Assembly (NCBI GenBank): GCA_009839535.1 | Contig: VXPN01000496.1 | Coordinates: 1 to 9,467 of the forward strand | DNA length: 9,467 nucleotides | Reading direction: 5' to 3' | Source: Boseongicola sp. SB0662_bin_57 | GTDB lineage: Bacteria > Pseudomonadota > Alphaproteobacteria > Rhodobacterales > Rhodobacteraceae | Shown here: piece by piece, positions 1-8,800 of the stretch | Layout of the letters: every line of letters starts with the position of its first letter | Position numbering within the stretch: the stretch's first letter is position 1 | Made by a program: the position numbers and the translations under genes | The notes under the pieces: model-generated | The model's database searches: none | Seen by the model: only the letters and a program-made list of their open reading frames with translations | Told to the model about the DNA's origin: nothing

Positions 1-936
1 GGGATTCAATGAAATGGCGGTACAGATCCTGCTCAGGGAATCGACCGCTTCGTTGCTGGAGCGAAACGTGAAATCCTCCGGCAGTTTCTCGCAGTCGACC
101 GCCGCGGCAAACGTCCGCACACTCAGATCGTGCGGCGGGGTGAACCCCGAGCTGGACAGGCTGATTTGCGGCAGCCGAAAGATCGCCAGCGGCATGCCGG
201 CCTGCTGCGCGAACAGGAGAATTTGCTCGGATGTCAGCTTGCTCCACGGGTAGCCGAGCAGGCCGACGGGAAACGTCTTCTTCATGCTTTCGAGGTTCGG
301 CTGCATCTGGTGGTCGATGCGGCGGTCCTTGAACTCATGCGCAAATGCGCAGAAATACTGGGGGAACACGCCCATCGTGGAGGCGAAGAACAGGTGCTTG
401 AAGCGGATGCGCAGACACAGTTCAAGTACGTTGCGCATGCTGAACGTGTTGTTCTTGCGTATGTCGATGTAAGAAGACGTGAGATTGATGTCCGCGGCTA
501 GATGGTAGACCGCGTCCACCTGTCTGCACAGCAGGTCGAATTGCTCGACGGAAAGGCCGAACCGAGGCTGGCAGATGTCGCCGAGCACTACCTTGATGCG
601 CGAGTCGAAGGATTCATCCCAGATTTCGGCCTGCTGCAGGGCGTCGCGGATGCGCTTGCGTCCATGTTCGACATCATCGGCTCGGACGATGCAGTGAACC
701 ACGAATTTCGTGTCACGTTGCAAGAGGTCGCACAGGAAGAAACGACCGATGAAGCCTGTCGCCCCGGTCAGGAGCACCTCTCGAAAGTCCTGGGGAGACA
801 CCGCTTTCTCCGGCGCTCCGCCATCCAGCACCGAGCGAACGAACTGACGCAAGGTTTCGACGTCCTGCCGGCAATGCGGTGGCAGCGTTCCGACAAGCGG
901 CGGGGTTTCCTGGGACGCATTCGTCGCATTCAACAT
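1..936 (-). CDS. Stand-alone thioester reductase-like SDR protein (NAD_binding_4 type), C-terminus cut by window edge
   Basis: The frame is open from an ATG at 936-934 to the left edge, giving 312 residues and no stop, so the 3' end is missing. After about 52 residues without a recognisable domain comes a Rossmann fold with an NADPH-binding TGATGFIG motif (residues 57-64). It is followed by the thioester-reductase features CIVRA (82-86), LGDI (118-121), HLAAD (145-149), a Ser/Thr in FFASTMG (183-189) and the catalytic Tyr/Lys pair in GYPWSK (Y229, K233). Enzymes of this family reduce an acyl thioester on a carrier protein, or an acyl-CoA, with NADPH to an aldehyde or alcohol. No carrier domain lies in the visible part, so it would act in trans. 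The start is supported by a GGAAGG ribosome-binding site six bases upstream. It sits 46 bases after the radical SAM gene, on the same strand, and the PKS of the cluster lacks a thioesterase, so reductive chain release is the likely job (inference). A different NAD-dependent epimerase/dehydratase-like role is possible. Confidence 0.88.
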   Translation of the reverse strand, partial: MLNATNASQETPPLVGTLPPHCRQDVETLRQFVRSVLDGGAPEKAVSPQDFREVLLTGATGFIGRFFLCDLLQRDTKFVVHCIVRADDVEHGRKRIRDALQQAEIWDESFDSRIKVVLGDICQPRFGLSVEQFDLLCRQVDAVYHLAADINLTSSYIDIRKNNTFSMRNVLELCLRIRFKHLFFASTMGVFPQYFCAFAHEFKDRRIDHQMQPNLESMKKTFPVGLLGYPWSKLTSEQILLFAQQAGMPLAIFRLPQISLSSSGFTPPHDLSVRTFAAAVDCEKLPEDFTFRSSNEAVDSLSRICTAISLNP

Positions 937-942
937 GTCGTG

Positions 943-948
943 CCTTCC
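943..948 (-). promoter_or_regulatory. Ribosome-binding site of the reductase gene
   Basis: On the minus strand GGAAGG, within AAGGAAGG, lies six bases before the ATG at 936. It fixes the start of the reductase. It falls in the 46-base gap after the radical SAM stop codon (983-985), where I see no terminator, so co-transcription of the two genes is likely. Confidence 0.7.
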
Positions 949-982
949 TTCGTGGATGGATGCTGCCAGGTTCTCGGATCCG

Positions 983-2689
983 CTAAGCTGGCACGTGTCG
1001 GTCCGGCCGGCCACTCAACTTGCTGCGAAACGATGCAAGGGCATATTCGATCTCGTCGCCGTCGTAGCGAAATTCCCCGGGAATTGACTCGTAGCGATCC
1101 TGGGCTCGCCTGAGCGCCTCCTCCTTGCCGCGCCGGCCATTGTCGGCCTGCCGTCGTTCCAGTTCCGCAGTCAGGAATTGCATGAACGCCCGCATCGTGT
1201 TCTGCTGCCGGGTGATCTTCTCGAAGTGATAGCCCATCGCGGCCAGACGTACCGCCATGGGAAGCATCCTCGGGTGGTCCGTTGACACCTTGGCGATGAA
1301 ATTCGTGAAGGCGGGGATTTGCCTGGCGGAAAGGCGGCTGCGCATGCCCATGATGTCCGCAAAGACCGCGTTCCTGCTCTTCGGCTTGTACAGATGTGGA
1401 ACGAACTTCAGGTTTTCGAGCAGGGTCAGGCAGCGCTCCAGGTAGTTCTCGAGAGCCGGATCGTAGAGGGTGGCCGTCACCCGCATGTATCCCTCGATCA
1501 GGATCCCTTGGTCCATTTCCGTCTTGAAATTGAGTGTCGTGGCGCTGGTTCCAATGGGAACGTCAATGAGTCGGTCCTCACGCTTGAAACGCTCGTACAT
1601 GTCCGTTCCCCGCAGGGCGGTAAGGAGGTAGATGGGCGCCACGGGAATGCCAGCTTCCCGGATGAAATCGATCTGGGCGTCGAACACCCCTTCATCGTCG
1701 CCGTCAAGGCCCAGGATGAACCCGCCCTGCACCTGCATCCCCTTTCCCTGGATCGTGCGAATCGCATTGAAAAGGTAGTTGTCGTCGCGCTTGCTGACGT
1801 TCTGGGGCTTCTTGGTCTTGAGCAATGCCTTTGGGTTGGGTGTCTCGATGCCCAGGAACACGGTGTCGAATCCTGCCTCGACCATGATGTCCATCAACTC
1901 ATCCATGCGGGAGAGATTGACGCTCGCCTCGGTGGACAGCGTGAAGGGATGGCCCCGTTCTTTCTGCCATGCGGCTATCTCCGGCAGCAGATTCATCGCA
2001 TCGCGCTTGTTGCCGATGAAATTGTCGTCAACCAGGAAAACCGGGCCCCGCCACCCGAGCTCGTACAGGGTGTCGAACTCCTTGACGACCTGGTCCGGTG
2101 ACTTCGTCCGCGGAACCTGGCCGTAGAGCTTGATGATGTCGCAAAACTCGCAGTCGAACGGGCAGCCCCGCGAGAATTGCACCCCCATGGAGTAGTAGCT
2201 GTTCATGTCGATAAGGTCGAAGCGCGGCACCGGCGTTCGAGTCACGTCCGGCTTTCTGGGCTCCCTGTACATGGATTTCGCCGTGCCGTCCGCCAGGTCG
2301 CTCAGGAATTCAGGAAAGATCTCCTCGGCTTCGTCCAGCACGAAATGCGACACGCCGTCGATCTCGTCGTGAAACGTGGTGGGATGCGGACCGCCTGCCA
2401 CCACCGGAACTCCGGCCCGGTTGCACCGCTCGATGACCTTCTCGAGAGAGACCCGTTGAACGATCATCGTGGACGTGAACACAATGTCAGCCCACTCAAG
2501 GTCCGAGTCTTCCAGCGAAGCCACGTTCATGTCCACGACCCGGAGGTCGTACCCTGGCGGAAACATCGCGGCTATGGTGAGGAGCCCCAGGGGCGGGAAG
2601 GCCGACTTCACGCCCACGATGTCCAGCGCAAAGTCAGAGCCCCAGTAGGTCGGGGGTTGCCGTGGATAGACCAGAAGGGCGTTTGTCAT
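983..2689 (-). CDS. Cobalamin-binding radical SAM enzyme with DUF4070-like C-terminal region
   Basis: 568 residues, complete. Residues about 1-140 look like the N-terminal B12-binding domain of class B radical SAM enzymes, with PPLGLL (32-37) and a VVAGGPHPT stretch (96-104). The radical SAM core follows at about 165-380. Its CxxxCxxC cluster motif is C176, C180 and C183 in RGCPFDCEFC, for a [4Fe-4S] cluster that cleaves S-adenosylmethionine. Further along are VDDNFIGN (220-227), FLGIETP (278-284) and GGFILGLDGD (322-331), typical of this group. From about 385 the protein resembles the DUF4070 region often found after such cores, and the last 60 or so residues are highly charged and probably helical. 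Relatives include methyltransferases acting on unactivated carbons (HpnP-like) and enzymes doing cyclisation or rearrangement, so the reaction cannot be fixed from sequence. It lies between the PKS and the reductase on the same strand, so the acyl chain or its released product is the likely substrate (inference). The start is set by GAGGAG nine bases upstream and an in-frame TGA further up. Confidence 0.93.
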   Translation of the reverse strand: MTNALLVYPRQPPTYWGSDFALDIVGVKSAFPPLGLLTIAAMFPPGYDLRVVDMNVASLEDSDLEWADIVFTSTMIVQRVSLEKVIERCNRAGVPVVAGGPHPTTFHDEIDGVSHFVLDEAEEIFPEFLSDLADGTAKSMYREPRKPDVTRTPVPRFDLIDMNSYYSMGVQFSRGCPFDCEFCDIIKLYGQVPRTKSPDQVVKEFDTLYELGWRGPVFLVDDNFIGNKRDAMNLLPEIAAWQKERGHPFTLSTEASVNLSRMDELMDIMVEAGFDTVFLGIETPNPKALLKTKKPQNVSKRDDNYLFNAIRTIQGKGMQVQGGFILGLDGDDEGVFDAQIDFIREAGIPVAPIYLLTALRGTDMYERFKREDRLIDVPIGTSATTLNFKTEMDQGILIEGYMRVTATLYDPALENYLERCLTLLENLKFVPHLYKPKSRNAVFADIMGMRSRLSARQIPAFTNFIAKVSTDHPRMLPMAVRLAAMGYHFEKITRQQNTMRAFMQFLTAELERRQADNGRRGKEEALRRAQDRYESIPGEFRYDGDEIEYALASFRSKLSGRPDRHVPA

Positions 2690-2698
2690 GGCGAGGTT

Positions 2699-2704
2699 CT
2701 CCTC
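2699..2704 (-). promoter_or_regulatory. Ribosome-binding site of the radical SAM gene, inside a small hairpin
   Basis: GAGGAG on the minus strand, nine bases before the ATG at 2689, supports that start. The site lies in a perfect 5-bp inverted repeat (2692-2705: CGAGG, loop AGAA, CCTCG in transcript sense), so part of the Shine-Dalgarno sequence could be paired. Whether this matters for translation is inference; a stem this short may occur by chance. Confidence 0.65.
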
Positions 2705-2708
2705 GAAT

Positions 2709-2727
2709 TCCCGTCGACGAGACGGGA
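2709..2727 (-). promoter_or_regulatory. Perfect 7-bp inverted repeat just upstream of the radical SAM ribosome-binding site
   Basis: TCCCGTC and GACGGGA are separated by five bases and end four bases before the smaller RBS hairpin. In the transcript this could form a stable stem-loop in the PKS-radical SAM gap. There is no T-run after it, so it does not look like an intrinsic terminator. It could be an RNA stability or processing element between the very long PKS message and the downstream genes, or a protein-binding palindrome. Function unknown. Confidence 0.3.
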
Positions 2728-2832
2728 CTTTGGCGACGTCTTCCGCTCAGTGCGCAACAGCCAGCGGATTTCGGCGGGCGGCCTTGTCATGTGAGCATCC
2801 GCGGCGGGGCCGGAGGCATCCACCTTCTGCGT

Positions 2833-2850
2833 TGCGGCTCTTCGGCCGCA
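2833..2850 (-). terminator. Weak GC-rich hairpin 19 bases past the PKS stop codon, possible attenuator
   Basis: In transcript sense TGCGGC and GCCGCA form a perfect 6-bp stem with a six-base loop CGAAGA. It begins 18 bases after the PKS stop codon (2869-2871). No run of T follows, so it is not a classical Rho-independent terminator. At most it would slow transcription or protect the 3' end of the PKS message. Confidence 0.2.
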
Positions 2851-2868
2851 TTATGCTGCATGTCATCG

Positions 2869-5800
2869 TCATCTGCGAGAATGTATCGTAGCCGGAGCGC
2901 TGCCATCTTGGCGAGGGAAGTGATCTTCGATCGCGTTCGCATAGGCCGAAGGCGTACGTCGGGTGTCGCCCAAGGTCGCCAAGGGCGCTTCCAACGCACC
3001 ATCCGCTTCCACTTCCGCCAGATCATCCCCTTCATCCTGCCTGCCATGAATGATGCCGCGGGCTATCGACATGCATGAGGCCGTGGTCATCAGTTCGAGC
3101 GCGCTCATCTGGCAATTGAACTGCGTCTGGATGAAAGCGCCGAGCTCGGCGACGGAGATCGAGGTTAGCCCGAAGCTTGACAGCGGCTCCTCCACGCCGC
3201 CCTCGTCGTGCCCGCAGAGTTCGGCGACCTTGGCGGCAAGCTGCGCGACCACGCTTTCGATCGTCCATTCGCTGCCCGCCCCGGCTTCGAAGGCGTCCTG
3301 GTTGTTCAGCATGCGGCCAATGCGCATGTAGTCCGGAAGCTCCACCGTCCATGCCGGTCGACTGAACATGGCGGTGACCAGATGATCCATGTCGGCCATC
3401 GAGCGCATCGCGAAGTCGAGGTTGGCGACGGCGCAGTCGCTGCTCACCGGCGGCATGCCGGTGGCCCGCATCATGCGCAGCACGTGGAGGCTGCGGGATG
3501 CCATTCCGGCGTCTGCCACGGCGGCCATGTTGAAGGCGAGGCATGGAAGGCCTTGCCGTTGCCGAACCACGGCCAAACCGTCCAGAAAGGCATTGGCCGC
3601 GCCGTAATTCACCTGTCCGGGATTGCCGATCGTGGAGGCCGTGGACGAGAACAGGACAAAGTGATCCAGCGCCAGGCCCGAGGTGGCCCGGTGGAGATGC
3701 AGCGCGCCGTCGGCCTTAGGAGCGAAGACCTTGGACATCGACTCAGGCGAAATGTCGTCGAAGAACCGGTCGTCCAGGACGCCGGCAAGGTGGAAGACGC
3801 CTTTCAGGGGTCTCTTCAGCTGCGCGATGCAGCGTTGGACGTCCTCTTCCACCGATACGTCGCCCGGAACGATGTCGAATTCGATCTCGAGGTCCGTGTA
3901 CACGAGAGCGCTTGATTTCCGGACCCAGTCGGCGGTCCGGCGCCGGTTGGGATCGCGATCCAGCAGGGTGACATGGCGCGCGCCCGCAAATGCAAGATAA
4001 GGCAGCAGCCGCAGCCCGAATCCGCCCAGGCCGCCGGTCACCAGGTATGTGGCGTCCGGATCAAGCAGCGGCCTCACATCCGCGACCGTGAATGCCGATC
4101 CGCCCTTGCCGGGCGGCGCCTTCAGGACCAGCTTCCCCTGATGCTGGCCGGTGGTCATCAGTCGAAGTGCCTGGGCGTAGTCCTGGTACGAGAATACGGT
4201 AACCGGAATCGCAGGCAGTTCGCCTTGGTCAATGAGACTCAGACAGGCTTGGCAAAGTTCACGCGAAAGGACCGGATCGTCAAGCATGAGCCGATCGACG
4301 TCTATGGCGGCAAACCGAAGGTTCTTCCGCAGCAGCCGCAGGCCGAGCGTGTTGTCGGCATAGATGTCCACCTTTCCGATCTCGCAGTGCCAGCCGCCCG
4401 GGCGCAAGGCCCTCAGGCACAGTTCGATGTGATGGCCGGCAAGCGAGTTCAGCACCACGTCCACCCCTTCGTCCCCGGTCGCCGCCATCAGCCCGTCATG
4501 CCAGTCGAGGCTGTGCGAGTCGAACACGTCCCGTACTCCCATCTCCAGCAGCCGGTTCCGCTTGGCGTCGCTGCCGGCTGTGGCGTAGATCTCGGCTCCC
4601 ACTTGCTTGGCGAGCGCAATGGCAGCCTGTCCCACACCACCGAGGGCCGAGTGGATCAGGACACGTTGGCCGCGGCGCAGCCGGGCCAGATGGATCAGTG
4701 CGTAGTACGCGGTGACGTAAACCGACAGGGACGACGCGGCTTCCTCCATGCTCAGGCGCCCGGGTTTCGCGAAGACCAGATGATCGCGGACCACGACACG
4801 GTTCGCGATGCAGCCACCGTGCAGGAAGGCCACTTCGTCACCAACCCGGCAATGGCTGACATCAGATCCGGCGCGGCGCACGATCCCGCTTGCCTCCATG
4901 CCGATCTCGTGACCGAGCGCCGAGCGTTCATAGGCCAATGCCGGCAACAGTCCCAACGTTACCATGACATCCCGGAAATTGAGCGCTGCCGCAGCCACTT
5001 CGATCTCCACGTCATGCGGCCCCGGCTCCGGGAGTTCATAGGATTTCATCTCCAGGCCGGAAATCTGGCCTGCATTGTCGAGGGTCAGGCGGTACGTCGG
5101 CTCCGTGTCGGCCGGCACCCGCACATGGCGCTCCCTGATGCTGACGAGCCTCGGCGCCCACAGGCGCCGTTGGCGGATTGCCAGCTCGCGTTCGCGCAGG
5201 TCGCAGCAGGCGAGCCAGGCAAGGGTCTCCAGGTCGTCCGGGTCGCCCAGGTCAACCAGGCGAAAGTCAATCCTGGCCTCGTCGCCGATCTCGATGGCCA
5301 TGCTCCGGACCGCACCCCACAAAGCGCTTCCGCGTGGGTCTTCCACGTCATGGGCCGCACGCCGGGTTGCGACGGTAAGTCGGCACCGGGAGGCTGCATG
5401 CTCGATCCGGTGAGAAACCAGAGCCTGGACAAAGGCTATGAAACGGGTGGTCACAAGCTCCCCGGTCGGGTCCTCAGGATCCGTGCCGCAGAAAAAGTCA
5501 ATGGCCTGCAATTCGGCCGCGTGCGGCCATTCATCAAGCGCGTGGTACCCGCCGGGGATCAGGACCTCCGCGGGAACGGCATGCACGGCATCGGGGGAAT
5601 CAAGACGGGCCACCCAATCCGACGCAAGGCTGTTCGTTTCGCCCAGGACCCATCGGGGGCCGGGGAGCTGCGGCGCTCCGGAGGCGTCCGCAAAGGACTG
5701 GGGTGCCTGCAACAGAGTCCTTTGCCGGCCGGCCCGAACCGTGGTCCACCCGGCTCCCGGGGAGATGACGTCGTCTTCTCCATGATGCACCAGCGCCAGT

Positions 5801-8800
5801 CCGCCCGCCACCGTGAGCCGGTGTGCCAATGCCCAGTCCTCCGGATCATAGGCCCCCGCCTCCCGGTGCAGGAAGAGAAGTTCGGCAGCGCCCGCCCGCA
5901 GCAGGCCCTTGTCCAGTGCCGGCGGATCGGACAGATCGAGACTCTCGAAACGGATCGCCGCGTCGTGCGAGTGAAACTCTTCGTAGTGTTCCCGCGCCCG
6001 TTCCGGGTTGTCGCTGACGAGCCAGTATTCGGTTTGGGCATCCCCGCGGTTGAGGTGGTCCAGGCATTCCTTGAGGGCGGTCCCGTCCGACTCCCGGTCT
6101 CCGGCAATTTCAAGCACGCGGCAGGAACGCGGCACGCCCGACACCGGGCGCTGCATCGCGGCGATGAGTTCGGACGGACCGATCTCGCCGGACGGCAACA
6201 ATTCGTCCAACACCGGACCGTTGGGGACGAACTTTGGTTGCCAGGAGACAACGTGCTTGCTGTCCACGACGTCGTTCCAGTGCGGGTTGGAAGTGAAGTA
6301 GGTGTACTTGCCGATGTAAGCGACCAGTTCGCCGGTTTCGCCATCGTAGAACCCGATGCTGCCGCCTGAACGTTCGCCCAGGCGTACCGAATACTGACCC
6401 CTTTCATTCACGTCGAGCCAGTCCTCTTCGGGCTTGGTCACGTGGCAAGTGATTCGCGGACCGCTCGGCGGCTTGAGAAAGGTCACGTCCTCGGCGCGGC
6501 GGGGCACCGCGAAGAGATCGGCCCACTTGAGGAGATTGAACAGGAAAATCTGCAAACCTCCGTCGAACAGCGGGGGGCACGAGACGTAGCCCTCGGCCTT
6601 TCCGGATGTCCACAACGCCTCATCCATCTCGATGTCGACGAGAGAGTCCCGGGTCGCAGCATCCATCAGAACGCGCCGGATGGTCTGGAAATGGGGTCCA
6701 TACTGGAACGTCTCGCTAAGGACGGCGTCGAGACGCTCGTAGAAGTCGCGGTCGTCGGCTACGACGGAAGGGGCGAACCGGTTCGGGTCTATCTCTTCAA
6801 GCCGCGTTGGCACCTTCACTGGATGGTTGACGTCCGTCAGTCGGACCTTTCCCTGGCAATGCAGCTCACTCCTGGCGTCGACATCGTAGGGTCGGGACGA
6901 AATGGTGAACGTGTAGGTGTTCGGTGCATTGGCAACCGGGTGGAGGGCGGTCTGCAGCCGCACCGCGACTTTCGGGATGGGACAGGGCTGGAGGAATTCA
7001 AGCACCTCGATGTGAACGGGAGCACCTTCGAAGGCTTCCAGGATCAGCTCGATGTAGCCGGCGGCTGGCATGATGGCCGCATGATGGACGCGATGGTCCG
7101 CCATCCAGGGGAAATCGCGCTCCGAAAGGCGTGCCTCGAACAGCATGTGACTGGAGGGCACCTTGTGACCAACCAGCGGGCCATGCGAATATTCCCCCTG
7201 ACGGACGAACATCTCGTCGTCGCACATGATGTCCATCGCGGCCCGGTCGTCCCTTGGATGTCCGGGCAGCAGGTGGGCGACGGGTTCCGGGCGCGGATAT
7301 TGCGCGGCGAAATCCAGCGCCACGCCAGCCCGGAACAGGGCTCCCAGGGCCTCGCGGACGCCGAGACAGGCATCCGAATCCCGCATGAATGTCGGGATGC
7401 AGGCAGGCATCGGATCGGAAGTCTCAAGGCACTGCACGATCATGGGCTGCAGGGCGCCGTGCGGCGCAATCTCCAGCACGGCATCCGGCTGAAGGTCGCG
7501 CCGGACGGTTTCCATCGCGGCGGAGAACCGAACGGTCCGGCGGATGTTTGACCACCAGTATTCTGCATCCAGCCGCTCCACCTTCGCGCCGGTCACCGAC
7601 GACACGAATGGTACTTCGGCATTGAATTCGCGCCCGTTCAGGAAGGAGAGGTTCGCCAGCGCGTCGTCCTGGAGCGGGTCCATGGCGCTCGAGTGAAAGG
7701 CGATGTCTCCCGGCAGCAGCTGAAACTGCCGGTTGCGCCGGTCAAGTTCCTCCATGATCGGCTGCAACGCCGACTCCTGGCCGCAGATCACGGTGCTGGC
7801 CGGCGCGTTCTCGCAGGCAATCTCGACACTCGCGGGCAACCCGTTCCCGGATTGGGCGGGCGCCTGCAAGGTCTCTAGCAGGCTCTCCACACCGGGACGA
7901 TCGAGGCCGATGGCAAGCATGCGTCCCGTGCCGGCAGTGCGTTGCTGGAGCCTGGCGCGATGGAAGACCAGGCGGGTCGCATCCGCCAGCGTGAGTGTCC
8001 CGCTGGCATAGGCCGCCGCCACCTCGCCCGAACTGTGTCCGACCACGCAGTCCGGATAGACGCCCCAGGTCTTGAGCCACTCCACGAGAGCGCACTGCAG
8101 CATGAAGATCACGGGCTGGGCAAGCTGTACCTCGTCCAGCTTGTCCTGCGGAGCAAAGAAGCATGCATCGCGCAGTGAATGGTCCGAGTGCTCGCGCCAT
8201 TGCTCCTCGATGGCGTCGACAACACGGCGAAACACAGGGTCGGCAAGGTAGAGATCACGTCCGCAACCTGCCCATTGCGTGCCCTGGCCGGAGAACACCA
8301 TGAGCAGCCGGGGCGCCTCTTCAGCCACCGTGGTGACCGGCGAGGGTTCTTCCACAAATGCGTCCAGGGCCTTGATCAGCGCCTTTTGGTTGCGCACGGC
8401 AAAGGCGGTACGGGTTCCGAAGTGTGTGCGTCGCCGGCTGAGATTGCCGACCAAGGTATAGAGATCGAACGCGCGTTTTCCGAGCGTCCGGCGCAATTCC
8501 CGGGCGTTCTCTGTCAGCGCATCGGTCGTGCGCGCAGACAACGGGACCATGAAGCCGACTTCCGGCGCCAACGGCACCGACCAGATCCGAGGTTCCTCCG
8601 GGCGATATTCCCGTACCACGCAATGCCCGTTCGCTCCTCCGAAGCCGAAGGAATTGATGCCGACCGTAACGGGGCGATCGGGGAAGGGCTCGCACTCCGT
8701 CTGCACCTGCATCGGGCAACTTTCGAAGTCGATCTCCGGATTCGGCACCAGGAAGTTCCGGGAGATCGGGGCAAACGTGCGCCGCTCCATCATCATGAGG

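Larger units (their letters stand above)
2690..2868. other. 179-base intergenic gap between PKS and radical SAM gene
   Basis: This is the longest non-coding stretch in the window. It holds three short inverted repeats (2833-2850, 2709-2727, 2692-2705) and the ribosome-binding site of the radical SAM gene. I find no convincing -35/-10 pair, no tRNA and no credible small gene on either strand. The gap is large enough for an internal promoter, but none is visible, so read-through from the PKS gene remains the simplest reading. Confidence 0.6.

Noticed and set aside
502..1113. Plus-strand open frame over the reductase start and the radical SAM end
   Set aside because: Antisense shadow in the same codon phase as the reductase. 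It covers TGATGFIG and other conserved reductase sequence on the minus strand.
2869..3042. Thioesterase or reductase domain at the PKS C-terminus
   Set aside because: Only about 57 residues follow the ACP, and they contain no GxSxG or Rossmann motif.
2787..3047. Possible 86-residue gene on the minus strand spanning the PKS end and the gap
   Set aside because: It overlaps the PKS ACP tail in another frame, is dominated by Arg, Trp and Met as a frame-shifted reading would be, and has no convincing ribosome-binding site.
5758..6150. Active C-methyltransferase domain
   Set aside because: The glycine-rich SAM loop is replaced by IAGDRES, so I call the domain degenerate rather than functional.
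3973..6369. Open frame of about 800 codons on the plus strand
   Set aside because: It shares codon boundaries with the PKS on the other strand. In GC-rich genes the codons TTA, CTA and TCA are rare, so the exact antisense frame stays open. Its translation shows no domain, and the PKS reading has many intact motifs.
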